DNA from: CAVTBX01 sp963733135
GTDB taxonomy: Bacteria > Actinomycetota > Thermoleophilia > Gaiellales > Gaiellaceae
DNA: 64,000 nucleotides
Assembly (NCBI GenBank): GCA_963733135.1
Contig: CAVTBX010000008.1
Span: 372,001 to 436,000, forward strand
Direction: 5' to 3'
The notes beneath the pieces are model-generated. The model was not told the DNA's origin. It did not search any database and saw only the letters and a program-made list of their open reading frames with translations. The first letter of the stretch is position 1; the number at the start of each line of letters is the position of its first letter. Below are positions 8,383 through 17,500 of the stretch, piece by piece. The translations under genes and the position numbers were made by a program.

Positions 8383-9324
8383 TCAGCCCCGTCGGAGCGC
8401 CAGGAGCGACAGCATCTCGAAGCACGCGTTCGCAGCGACGAAGGACGTGATGCCCGACGGATCGTAGGGAGGCGAGACCTCGACACAGTCGAAGCCACGG
8501 AAGTCGAGCCCAGCGAGCGCCCGGAGGTAGGTCAAGGCCTCCCGGCTCGACGGCCCTCCGACTTCCGGCGTGCCGGTTCCAGGCGCGAACGCTGGGTCGA
8601 CGAAATCGATGTCGAAGGACAGGAAACACGGCCCACGCCCGGCGCGCGTATGGACACGCTCGGCGAAGCCGCCTGGGCCCACGGCCGCAAGCTCCTCGTA
8701 CGGAATGGCGTCCAGACCGTGCTCCCTCGGGAGGTTGGCGTCGCTCGCCGCGGCCAGCGACCCGCGCATGCCGGCCTGAACCGAGCGCGCGGGATCGACG
8801 AGGCCCTCCTCGAGCGCACGCCTGACGACGCTTCCGTGGAACAGCTTCTGGCCGAAGTACTCGTCCCACAGATCGTGATGGGCGTCCAGCTGCACGAGCC
8901 CGACCGGACCGTGTACCGAGACGACCGCCCGGAGCTCCGCCAGGAGGACTGTGTGATCGCCGCCCAGGCAGAGCGTCGTCACTCCTTCTCTCACGAGTTC
9001 CGTGAGCGCAGCGGCAGAACGCTCCAGCGAGTCCTCGGTCGAGCCGGGCACGGTGGGAACGTCGCCCCAGTCCACGAGCGAGAGGCGATCCGTTACGTCG
9101 ACTCCGAGCAATGGATTGTGGTTGCGGAGCATGACCGAAGCCGACCGGATCCCCTCCGGGCCGAAGCGGGCGCCCGACCGATAGACGACAGCCCCGTCGG
9201 TCGGGATGCCGACGACGGCGACGTCGACGCCCTCGAGCTCGCGGACGTGCGGAAGCCGCATGAACGTTCGCGGGCCCGAGAAGCGCGGTGTCTCGAACGC
9301 GTCGGGGGGGCCGTACCGCGGCAT
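8383..9324 (-). CDS. speB: Agmatinase/arginase-family ureohydrolase
   Basis: Binuclear-manganese hydrolase of 313 residues, the typical SpeB length; family members release urea from agmatine, arginine or related guanidino compounds. All metal ligands are visible: LGGDHT (His124), LDAHHD (Asp147, His149, Asp151) and SFDIDFVDPA (Asp238, Asp240), followed by APGTGTPEVGG. The product would feed putrescine synthesis if agmatine is the substrate, but no other polyamine genes are near. A second member of this family is at 56.0-57.1 kb. It is the second gene after a 93-aa protein ending 9 nt upstream. Confidence 0.92.
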   Translation of the reverse strand: MPRYGPPDAFETPRFSGPRTFMRLPHVRELEGVDVAVVGIPTDGAVVYRSGARFGPEGIRSASVMLRNHNPLLGVDVTDRLSLVDWGDVPTVPGSTEDSLERSAAALTELVREGVTTLCLGGDHTVLLAELRAVVSVHGPVGLVQLDAHHDLWDEYFGQKLFHGSVVRRALEEGLVDPARSVQAGMRGSLAAASDANLPREHGLDAIPYEELAAVGPGGFAERVHTRAGRGPCFLSFDIDFVDPAFAPGTGTPEVGGPSSREALTYLRALAGLDFRGFDCVEVSPPYDPSGITSFVAANACFEMLSLLALRRG

Positions 9325-9333
9325 GCGCGAAAT

Positions 9334-9615
9334 CTACGACACGGTGTCCTCCCTTCTCCGGGTCGCCGACCCCACGCGATCCTCGCCGACCGTCGGCCCG
9401 CCGGATCGCCCAGTCCGAAGACCCGCTCCCGCAGCCTCCTCGGACACCGACTCTCGACGCTCGACCGCGGCGTCACGTCTTTCGCTGCGAAGGCTTCGCT
9501 CGCCCTCCTCGAGCAAGCCGCGTACCTCGCGAAGGAGCTCGGACCTGGCTGCTCCGGCTCCCGAGAGCGCGCCGATGCGTCCCAGTCGGTCGAGGATCTC
9601 GGCGGTGTCGTCCAT
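9334..9615 (-). CDS. Small charged hypothetical protein, 93 aa
   Basis: I do not recognise it. The first 55 residues are rich in Leu, Arg and Glu and could form one or two amphipathic helices; the last 35 are Gly/Ser/Arg-rich and probably disordered. No signal peptide or cysteine motif. It ends 9 nt before the agmatinase-family gene, so it is likely the first gene of that operon. No clear ribosome-binding site precedes the ATG, which lowers confidence in the start. Confidence 0.5.
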   Translation of the reverse strand: MDDTAEILDRLGRIGALSGAGAARSELLREVRGLLEEGERSLRSERRDAAVERRESVSEEAAGAGLRTGRSGGPTVGEDRVGSATRRREDTVS

Positions 9616-9726
9616 GTATCGACCGTAGCGCGCGAAAACGCACGGATGAGCACGCTTCGTGTCGACTTCGTGACGGCTCTGCGCCAGAGGATATGAGCGG
9701 CGTGTGTTGCCCGCTCGCCCGACCGG

Positions 9727-9939
9727 CTAGACGGGCTCGGTCGGATCCCGATCCGGCGTGGGGTCGCCAGCGTGACGCCCGCACGAGCGCCACCACGTGA
9801 ACCCGAGAATCGCCTCACCGGCCACTGCGACTCCAAGCACCGCCCAGCTCCGCTGGAAGACCGGCAGCAGCAGACCGAAGGCCATGGCGAGGAGGAGTAG
9901 TCGACAGCGGCGAAGGCGAACGAGCTCGCCGCGATTCAT
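9727..9939 (-). CDS. Small membrane protein, 70 aa
   Basis: A short protein with two probable transmembrane helices: LLLLAMAFGLLLPVF at residues 14-28 and VLGVAVAGEAILGFTWW at 35-51. These are preceded by a basic MNRGELVRLRRCR and followed by a polar tail, an inside-out-inside layout by the positive-inside rule. The ATG overlaps the TGA of the upstream 420-aa gene by 4 nt, which is the main reason for choosing this start rather than a longer one. Function unknown; it is probably co-expressed with the DNA-repair genes uvdE and nei further upstream. Confidence 0.7.
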   Translation of the reverse strand: MNRGELVRLRRCRLLLLAMAFGLLLPVFQRSWAVLGVAVAGEAILGFTWWRSCGRHAGDPTPDRDPTEPV

Positions 9940-11198
9940 CCCGTCGCGACGACTCGGGCGGCCGTCGTGGACGGGCGCGGCCGCAGGCCGAGCAGCGCCT
10001 CGTCGAGCTCCGCCACCAACGCCGGTCGCGACTCGTGAAGAAGAGTCTCGACGAGCGCTCTCCGTACGCACTCTTCCGCACGGGCGCCCGGGCCGTCGCC
10101 GTCGACCAGCGCCCGAAGGGCGGTCAGGAGCTCGGCACGCTCGCGGGCGTTTTCGCCGAGGAGCACAGCGGCCCGCATCGCGGCTGCCCACGGTCCCTCG
10201 TCACAACCGAGCAGCGAGCTCAGCGCCTCCCGCAGCTCGTCGGCTCGCACCGGGCCCTCGTGGAACAGAGCCAGCTCCCAGCGGTCGAGCGCCTCGAGCA
10301 CATCGCAGTCCGACGGAACGCACGCGAGCTGCTCCTGAAGCTCGACGACCAACCGGGCACGGAACGGGTCGAGCCTGGTTGGTTCTCCGGCCGGAAGCTG
10401 CGCCGCGAGCGCCGGCACCGGCCGAACCCCGTAGGGCCGCCAGTCGAGACGCTCAAAGATCACTGGGCCGGCCGCGATTGCACCCGGCGTTGCCAAGCGG
10501 AGCGCCGTCACCGTTCGCGCGATCTCAATCTGGACGTCCGGCACCCTGCACGCGGTCGCATCAAGCTCCGTCTCGAGCTCGAGGACGAGCGTCCGATCAA
10601 CCTCGCGGCCGAAGTCTCGTGGGGCCAGACGGCCGGCATCCGGCCAGGTCGCGACCAGCTCGCCGGCCGCGACCGGCCGCACCGTCAGCCCGCGACCGAG
10701 GACGATCGGACCGCCCGCACTCAGCCCGACCAGCGGTGCAACGGCTCCGTATAGGCGGCGCTCCCCGAACAGCGAGCGCTCAAGCTCGGCATACGCTTGC
10801 TCGAAGGCCGCGTCGTCCCAGTCGAAGCCGCCGCAAGCCTTCGCCGTCCCGACGAGCAGCGGAATCAGAACCGTGCGGCGAAGAGCCTCGTCCTCCCCCA
10901 CCCGCTCACCCGCATGGGCCTGCGCGAAGAGACCGGCGGCCGGCTCCTCCTTCAGGACTGCGAGAGCGGCCTGAGCGTCGTCGCGTCGTCCGAGTCGCTC
11001 AGCCCGCGCCTCGACGAAGGCCCCGACGAGAGGACGGTACTCGTAGAGCGTCGGACGGCCGGGCGCCGCATGCTCCTCGAGCTCGACAGGCAGGTCGGCA
11101 CCCTCCTCAAGCTCCGCCCCGAGGTCGAAGAACGCGCCGAGGCAGAACGACCGGAGCGCTCGCAGTAAGTGGGGTGCCCGAGGAGCCGTGGAGGCCAC
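9936..11198 (-). CDS. Hypothetical protein, 420 aa
   Basis: I do not recognise this family. The GTG start was chosen because the frame upstream of it runs antisense through nei and looks non-coding; it begins 9 nt after the nei stop. The protein opens with PHLLRALRSFCLGAFFDLGAEL and is almost all soluble, acidic and leucine-rich. A central region of alternating strands (LVGLSAGGPIVLGRGLTVRPV) sits between helical N- and C-terminal parts. The last 110 residues are strongly helical. A HEPN-like or ligand-binding helical domain is possible but not shown. The operon order uvdE, nei, this gene, 70-aa membrane protein suggests a link to DNA damage, by context only. Confidence 0.6.
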   Translation of the reverse strand: MASTAPRAPHLLRALRSFCLGAFFDLGAELEEGADLPVELEEHAAPGRPTLYEYRPLVGAFVEARAERLGRRDDAQAALAVLKEEPAAGLFAQAHAGERVGEDEALRRTVLIPLLVGTAKACGGFDWDDAAFEQAYAELERSLFGERRLYGAVAPLVGLSAGGPIVLGRGLTVRPVAAGELVATWPDAGRLAPRDFGREVDRTLVLELETELDATACRVPDVQIEIARTVTALRLATPGAIAAGPVIFERLDWRPYGVRPVPALAAQLPAGEPTRLDPFRARLVVELQEQLACVPSDCDVLEALDRWELALFHEGPVRADELREALSSLLGCDEGPWAAAMRAAVLLGENARERAELLTALRALVDGDGPGARAEECVRRALVETLLHESRPALVAELDEALLGLRPRPSTTAARVVATG

Positions 11199-11206
11199 GC
11201 GGCGGG

Positions 11207-11959
11207 TTACGCGGTGGCGTGCTCCGTTCCTGCCTGACAGCGCGGGCACCAATACGCAGTCCGCGCCTCGTCTCCCTGCGGCCACGAGCGGATGACCTCT
11301 CCGCAGCGACGACACGGAAGGCCGGCGCGCCGGTACGCCTGGCGCCTCGGGCGGGGGGCGCTCATCGCGTCGTGGGCCGCGTCGAGCACACGGCGCAGAT
11401 CCTCGTCCGAGACCTCTCCGACCGACGTCCAGGGAGAGACCCCTGCAAGCCAGAGCGCCTCCGCCTTCCACATGTTGCCGATCCCGGCGACGGCCCTCTG
11501 GTCGAGGAGCGCCTCTCCAATCTCCCGCGTCTGGCCGGCCGCCCGCAGCCGACCGATCATGCCGTCGAGATCGGGACGCACGTCCATGATGTCCGGTCCG
11601 AGCCGGCGGATAGCCGCCGGCGGACGACGGCGGAGCTCGAGCACCGGGCCGTTCCACTGGAGCGCCTGCCAGTCGCCGCCGCGGAGCACGAGCCACGGCC
11701 GGCCTGTGTAGCGGTGCGCCGCGGGCCGTACGTGCCAGCGTCCCTTCATCCGTAAATGGCTCCGAAGGACGAGCCCGCCCTCGAACGTCAGCAGGAGGTT
11801 CTTGCCGACCGCCTCGATCCGCTCGAGCCGCTTCCCGTCGAGCTCCTCGGCAAGGCCGAGGAGTTGTGCGCGCGGATGCGGGGTTTCGACGGCGACCACC
11901 TGACCCTCGAGCTTCTTGAGCCGCTCGGCGTACCGGCGAAGGCTGTCCCCTTCGGGCAC
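11207..11959 (-). CDS. nei: Fpg/Nei-family DNA glycosylase
   Basis: Bifunctional base-excision enzyme of 250 residues that removes oxidised bases and cleaves the abasic site. The GTG start gives the mature N-terminus PEGDS, so Pro2 (Schiff-base nucleophile) and Glu3 are in place; this decides the start, since a longer N-terminus would bury the catalytic proline. AVGKNLLLTF carries the conserved lysine, GEALLDQRAVAGIGNMWK is the H2TH region, and CRRCGEVIRSW...CPRC is the zinc finger. In the sequence as given the gene is in frame with uvdE because of a one-base deletion in uvdE. Once corrected, the uvdE TGA lies 4 nt before this GTG. Confidence 0.93.
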   Translation of the reverse strand: MPEGDSLRRYAERLKKLEGQVVAVETPHPRAQLLGLAEELDGKRLERIEAVGKNLLLTFEGGLVLRSHLRMKGRWHVRPAAHRYTGRPWLVLRGGDWQALQWNGPVLELRRRPPAAIRRLGPDIMDVRPDLDGMIGRLRAAGQTREIGEALLDQRAVAGIGNMWKAEALWLAGVSPWTSVGEVSDEDLRRVLDAAHDAMSAPRPRRQAYRRAGLPCRRCGEVIRSWPQGDEARTAYWCPRCQAGTEHATA

Positions 11960-11963
11960 CGGT

Positions 11964-12937
11964 TCAGCGTAGCGCCGAGGCGGTGCGCTCCTCGGCCGCG
12001 GCGAGGTCAGGCGCGACTCGCTCGAGGGCCCGCCGCACCCAGAGCACGGCCAGATCCTGGCCTTGGCCTCGAGCATGACGTCTAGAGGCCCCGGCGCGAG
12101 GTGCAGCACGTCGGCGACGTCCCACGGAGTCGTAAAGTCGGCGTGCTGGTCGAGGAGCGGCGGCACGAGCCTGATCGTCTTTCCGCGCCCGACCGTCCTG
12201 AGCTCGGTGCGAGGCGAGGACACGTGAACCTTCGGACGAACGCCGTCGGGCCAGGTCGCGTACGCCGCGGCAAGGGCCTCGCCCGCGTCTTCCCAGATTC
12301 CGGGATTGACGCGGTGATGATGGGAATCGAACACGACGGGCACGCCGGTGCGCCGGTGGAGCTCGAGCACGTCGTCGAGGTCGAAGCTCGTCTCGTCATG
12401 CTCGACCACCAGGCGTCGGCGTGCCCGCTCCGACAGGCGCTCGTAGCACGCTGCCCACCGGTCGAGGGCAGAGGCTCGGTGGCCGTAGAGGCCGCCGACA
12501 TGGATGACAACGACGCCTTCGGCCGGCTGGCCGAGCGCGTCGAGGAGGAGCGCGTCCTGCTCCACGTCCGCAATCGCCTTCTCGGCCACGGCGGCGTTCT
12601 CGGCGTTGAGCACCGAGTACTGGCCCGGGTGCGTGGAGAGTCGAAGCCCGAGCTTGCGAGCCTTCGCGCCGAGCTCGGCAAGCTGCACCTCGCAGGCGTC
12701 GATCTGGCGCCGGTAGCCGAGCTCCGGAAGGTCGGGATGCGTGCCGTACGGCACGGTCGAGCTCGACATCCGGTAGACGCGCACGTCGATCCGATCGAGG
12801 TACTCGAACGCCGCGGCGAGAAGCTCGAGCGAACGGCTGAGATGCGGGCCGCTCTGCCAGCGACGCGAGTCGTGGGTCTTCATCCCACCCCCGTCGAGGA
12901 TCTTGACTGCGAAGCCGAGCCGGTAGGGCTGCGTCAC
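11964..12937 (-). CDS. uvdE: UV damage endonuclease UvdE (frameshifted in this assembly)
   Basis: UVDE-type TIM-barrel endonuclease that nicks 5' of UV photoproducts independently of UvrABC. Visible family segments are RLGFAVKILDGGG, RMSSSTVPYGTHP, LSTHPGQYSVLN, IHVGGLYGHR, VEHDETSFDL, FDSHHHRVNP and KVHVSSPR. After LDVMLEAKA the frame is lost at about 12058, where an AAG lysine codon reads AG. In the shifted frame the protein continues as DLAVLWVRRALERVAPDL to a TGA at 11964, the normal family ending. I therefore read a single-base deletion rather than a fusion to Nei. The GTG start has GGAG seven bases upstream; the 39 residues further upstream look non-coding. Confidence 0.85.
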
Positions 12938-13110
12938 GGGGCGACTCCGAGCGCCGCCAGGAGCCGGTCGAGCGCCCCAGGCTCGAGGATCCCAGCCGTC
13001 GCCTGGGGATGAACGTGCGTAAGCGTGGCCTCCTTCGCGCGTCGCCGCCTCCAAGAACGCGGCAAGTCTCGCGCGGCGACGGTCTGATTGTCCATGATTT
13101 GGTTGACTTT

Positions 13111-13629
13111 ATGGCGCCCGAGTGGAAAACGGCCGAGCGGCAGTCCTCCTCCGGAGCGGTCGAGTCAGAGCAATTCCTCATGACCGACCGGGCGGTCGTT
13201 CCGGCCAGCGAGGACGGGGCGAAGCGACTGGGACACGTCTACTGGGAAACGCTCGAGCCTTTCACGCGCTCGCTCGTCGCCGTGCGCGGCCTCACGGACG
13301 GCGGCATCGAGTTGCGCCTCCGAGCGGGGCCGACCCTGCTCCGGTTCGGCGCCCCTGAGCTCACGGCCACCAGTCGCGAGGTCTCCTGTCGCTATGCGAT
13401 CGTGGGCGGGCTCCTCGCGAGACGGCGGCTCGGTGCGATCACCTTCCGGCAGGAGGAGTGCGCGGAGGGCTTTGTCCTCAGCTCCGCGATCACGGATTTC
13501 CATCCGACCCTCGCGGCACGCCCGGGCAGGCCGGAATGGACGGGCGCGCTCTACGTGCAGGGCCAATCCCGGCTTCATGTCGCCCTCAGCCGACGCTACT
13601 TCGCGCGACTGCTCGAGGAGTCGGCGTGA
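13111..13629 (+). CDS. Hypothetical protein, about 172 aa
   Basis: Not recognised with certainty. From GHVYWETLEPFTRSLVAVR onward it looks like a compact alpha/beta domain with repeated strands (GIELRLRAGPTLLRFG, YAIVGGLLARRRLGAITF). Its last bases overlap the next gene by GTGA, so it is coupled to the NAD(P)-binding protein and may assist it. Start choice is uncertain: ATG at 13111 (MAPEWKTAERQ) or 13180 (MTDRAVVP) are both possible, and an upstream ATG at 13009 would add 34 arginine-rich residues that look like antisense of uvdE. Confidence 0.65.
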   Translation: MAPEWKTAERQSSSGAVESEQFLMTDRAVVPASEDGAKRLGHVYWETLEPFTRSLVAVRGLTDGGIELRLRAGPTLLRFGAPELTATSREVSCRYAIVGGLLARRRLGAITFRQEECAEGFVLSSAITDFHPTLAARPGRPEWTGALYVQGQSRLHVALSRRYFARLLEESA

Positions 13630-14507
13630 GGGTCGCCGTCTTCGGAGCCACCGGGACGATCGGTCGCGCGCTCGTGCCGGTACTGGCGGATCGGCACGAG
13701 GTCGTCGCCGTCTCCAGGCGCCGGCGGGAGAGTGACGAACCGAACGTCCAGTGGGTCGCCGCGGACGTCACCGCCGGCGAGGGTGTGGCCGCGGCCCTCG
13801 AGGATGTCGACGTCGCGTACTACCTCGTGCACTCGCTCGGCTCGCGTGACTTCGAAGAGGACGACCGCCGAGCAGCTGACACGGTCGCACGGGAGGCTGA
13901 GGCGGCGGGAGTGAGGCAGATCGTGTACCTCGGTGGGCTCGGAGACGACTCGCCCGACCTCTCGCCGCATCTACGGAGCCGCCGCGAGACAGGCGAGCGG
14001 CTCGCCGCCGGCAGCGTTCCCACGACGACGCTGCGTGCCGCGATGGTGGTGGGGCCGGGCAGCGCCGCCTTCCTGACAATCGTCGCGCTCGTCGACCGGC
14101 TCCCGGCGATGGTTACTCCGCGCTGGGTGAAGACGGAGACCCAGCCGGTCGCTCTCGCAGACGTCGTGCGCTTCCTGGCCGAGGTCTGTGGGAACGAGGA
14201 AACCTTCGATGAGGCGTACGACGTGGGCGGCGCGGATGTGATGACCTACCGCGAGATGATGGAGCGGATCGCCGCAATCCGCGGAAGGCATCCGCTAATC
14301 GTCGAAGTCCCGTTCCTCTCGCCCCGGCTCTCGTCCCTCTGGCTAAAGCTAGTAACGCCCGTGAACGCATCCGTGGCGAGGCCGCTCGTCGAGGGCCTCA
14401 GGAACCGAACCGTCGCCGAGGAGCACCGGATCCGCGAACTGGCTCCCGGCGAGCTCATGAGTTTCGACGAGGCCGCGCGAGAGGCGCTCGCTGCCGAGGA
14501 AGACTAG
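13626..14507 (+). CDS. NAD(P)-binding SDR/NmrA-like protein
   Basis: A 293-residue extended-SDR-like protein. The N-terminus VRVAVFGATGTIGRALV carries the GxxGxxG dinucleotide motif, and VAYYLVHSLGSRDFEEDDRRA plus VYLGGLGDD match the DUF2867-associated NmrA-like reductases common in actinobacteria. Substrates of this group are generally unknown; ubiquinone-, lipid- or cofactor-related chemistry has been suggested for relatives. The GTG start follows from the 4-nt overlap with the preceding gene and from the Rossmann motif beginning at once. Its stop overlaps the convergent lhr stop by 4 nt, leaving no space for a terminator. Confidence 0.85.
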   Translation: MRVAVFGATGTIGRALVPVLADRHEVVAVSRRRRESDEPNVQWVAADVTAGEGVAAALEDVDVAYYLVHSLGSRDFEEDDRRAADTVAREAEAAGVRQIVYLGGLGDDSPDLSPHLRSRRETGERLAAGSVPTTTLRAAMVVGPGSAAFLTIVALVDRLPAMVTPRWVKTETQPVALADVVRFLAEVCGNEETFDEAYDVGGADVMTYREMMERIAAIRGRHPLIVEVPFLSPRLSSLWLKLVTPVNASVARPLVEGLRNRTVAEEHRIRELAPGELMSFDEAAREALAAEED

Positions 14508-17500
14508 GCGCGGAGAACAGCGCGCCGAGGCCCGGCAAGGAAGCCCGCCTCGACGAGGAGTGACATGACCTCGGTCTCGCTGACCCGCTCGCCATCGAAG
14601 CGCTCGACAGCGAGCCGTTTCCGCCCCGTCCGCCGCACATGCGCGACGAGCGCCTCGAACGCGATCCGCAACCACTCGGGCTCGGGGTCGCGGAGCGGCA
14701 CGAGCGAGCGTCCGCCGCGCTCGACGTAGAGCGCCGGCTCACCACCGATCGTGATGACGTGCGCTCCGGCCACGCGGGCAGCTCGAGCCCCGGCCCGCTT
14801 CGGCCATGGGATGGCGGCGCCGTAGGGCTGTGCGGGATCGGCGGCGGCAAGCACGAGAGTCGCTTCCTCGGCCGCAGGCTCGCGAAGCCGCTCGACGGCG
14901 CCCGGAAGAGCGAACTGCGCCCCGCCCAAGCCCTCGACGAAGTACCCGCGACGGCAGACGCCCAGTGTCTCGAGCTTCCGTAACTCGCCGTAGACGGCCC
15001 CATAACCGCCTGGAATGCCTTCGGCGCGAACACTGTCTCGCGTCACGATGCCCTGCCGCTCGAGCAAGAGCTCGGCAAGCGCCCGGGCGTCCGATTCTCC
15101 ATCGAAGAGGGAGCCGGTCGACGACCAGCGACCCTGTGTCGCCGTGATCGCGTTGGCCCGCCGGCGGGAAAAGCGCCGCGGCCTCCGCTCGGGCTTCGGG
15201 GTCGCGAACCGTCGCTCGGCTCGAAGTGGCTGCCAGGCGTCGTTCGTCACCTCACCGGCCCAGACGAGATCCCAGAGCGCCGGCAGCGCCGTCTCGGCCT
15301 CGAGCCCGGTCTCACGCAGCAGGTCGAACCAGAAGAGCGCGCGCCCCGCCAGTGTGGCACGAATCCCGTCGTGGGCATCACCCTCGGGCGGAGCGAGCGC
15401 TGCCGGCCTACCAAGGGCGGGAGCGTCCTCGCGGAAGTAGAGCGCCACACGCTCGAGCCCGGCGCCGACCCAGACGACCTCGCCGGATGCGCAGAGCTGG
15501 TCGAGCTGAGCGGGCTGGTACCCCGGGCTACGCCGCGGCAGCACATCGCTCTCCCAAAGGGCAACGGGGAGCGACAGACCCTGAAGCGGGACGAGCGCCT
15601 CACGGAGCGTGGCCCGCCGGTCGACGCCTTGCCACGCCGGCAAGAAACGCCCGAGCGCAGCCTGGCCGGTCGGCTCCACCTCCTTGCGGAGCGCAGCCAG
15701 GCTCGCCCTCCGGAGCCGTCGCAGCACGTCCGGGTCGCACCACTCGCGCTCCTTTCCGCCGGGCCTGAGCTCCCCGCGGACGAGCCGCCCATCGCGCTCG
15801 AGAGCACCGAGCTCATCCTCGACACGCTCGCGCCGGAGTCCGAATCGCTCGGCCACCTGTGCGGTCGTGAACGGCCCGCGACCGCGGGAGTACCGGACGA
15901 GGATCGAGGCGAGCGGAGACTCGCCTCCTTCCAGGAACGTGTCCGGCAGCCCGGAGGGCGGCATCGCACCGAGCGCGTCCCGATACCTGCCCGCGTCCTC
16001 GGCCGCAATCAGTCGCTCGGCTCCGGAGACCCGGACGCGAACGGCTCGGCGCTCGGCCTCGAGCGGCGCGGCGAGCGCCTCGTCGAACTCACCCGGGGCG
16101 AGATCCCCACGCCGCAGGAGAAAGTCGTGGAGCGCATCCACGCTCTTTGGCTCGCCGCGGAGCTCGGCCTCGACCTGCTCGAGCGCGCCGGGGTCGATGA
16201 GGTCACGGAGCTCCTCCTGGCCGAGCAGCTCCTTCAGGAGATCGCGGTCGAGCGCGAGCGCCTGCGCCCGTCGCTCGGCGAGCGGCGTGTCGTCCTCGTA
16301 CATGTACGTCGCGACGTAGTCGAAAAGGAGGGACGACGCGTAGGGCGATGCGGTCGGTGTCTCGACGGACACGAGATCGATACGTCGCTGCTGGAGCCCG
16401 GCGAGGAGCTCGCGGAGGGCCGGCAGGTCGAAGACGTCCTGGAGCACCTCGCGGACGGTCTCGAGGATGACCGGAAAATCCGGGTAGCGGCGCGCGACCT
16501 GGAGCAGCGCCTGAGCTTTCAGGCGTTGCTGCCAGAGAGGCGTTCGCTCGCCGGGCCGCCGCCGCGGGATCAGGAGCGCGCGCGCCGCGTTCTCACGGAA
16601 ACGCGCCCCGAAAAGTGCGGTGCCCGCCAGCTCCGCGAGGACGAGTTCGTCCAGCTCGCTGGGATCGACGACGAGATCCTCCACAGTGGGCGGGGCGTCC
16701 GCGTCGGGTAGGTGCAGCGCGACCCCGTCATCCGACCAGATCGAGTTCACCTCGAGGCCGAGCGAGCCGCGGAGGCGGGCGGCTAGCGCGAGCGACCAGG
16801 GCGCGTGAACCCGGCCGCCGAAGGGGGTCAGGATGCAGAGCCGCCAGTCGCCGATCTCGTCGCGGAAGCGCTCGACGACGACCGAGCGATCGGAAGGCAG
16901 GACACCGGTCGCAGCCTCCTGATCGCGAAGGAAGGTGAGCAGGTTCTCCGCCGCGCGCTCGTCGAGCGAGTGCTCGGCCACGAGTCGGGTCTTGGCGCCG
17001 TCGTCGTCGAGCGCGACGAGCTCGCGCGCGGCCCGGCCGATCTCGCGCCCGAGCTCGTAGGGGCGGCCGATCCCCTCGCCCTTCCAGAAGGGAACTGCGC
17101 CGGGAATCCCGGGAGCCGGTGAGACGAGCACGCGGTCGCGGGTGATGTCCTCGATTCGCCAGGTCGAGGCGCCGAGGAGGAACGTCTGGCCCACACGCGC
17201 CTCGTACACCATCTCCTCGTCCAGCTCGCCGACCCGGCCGCCGCCTCCGACGAGATAGACGCCGAAGAGACCACGGTCGGGGATCGTCCCCGCGTTGGTG
17301 ACAGCGAGCCTACGGGCGCCTTCCCGGCCACGGACGAGCCCGGCCACGCGATCCCAGACGATGCGCGGCCGGAGCTCGGCGAACTCCTCGGAGGGATAGC
17401 GCCCCGCGAGCATGTCGAGCACGTTCTCGAGCTGCTGGCGCGAGAGGTCTCGGAAAGGGTACGCCCGCCGGAGGAGCTCGTGGAGCTCGTCGACCGAGAT

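Noticed and set aside
9797..11755. A 652-residue plus-strand frame across the repair operon
   Set aside because: Arg/Pro-rich, low complexity, antisense to nei and the 420-aa gene, no domain.
11207..13054. A natural UvdE-Nei fusion protein
   Set aside because: The junction is explained by one missing base, and Nei chemistry needs a free N-terminal proline.
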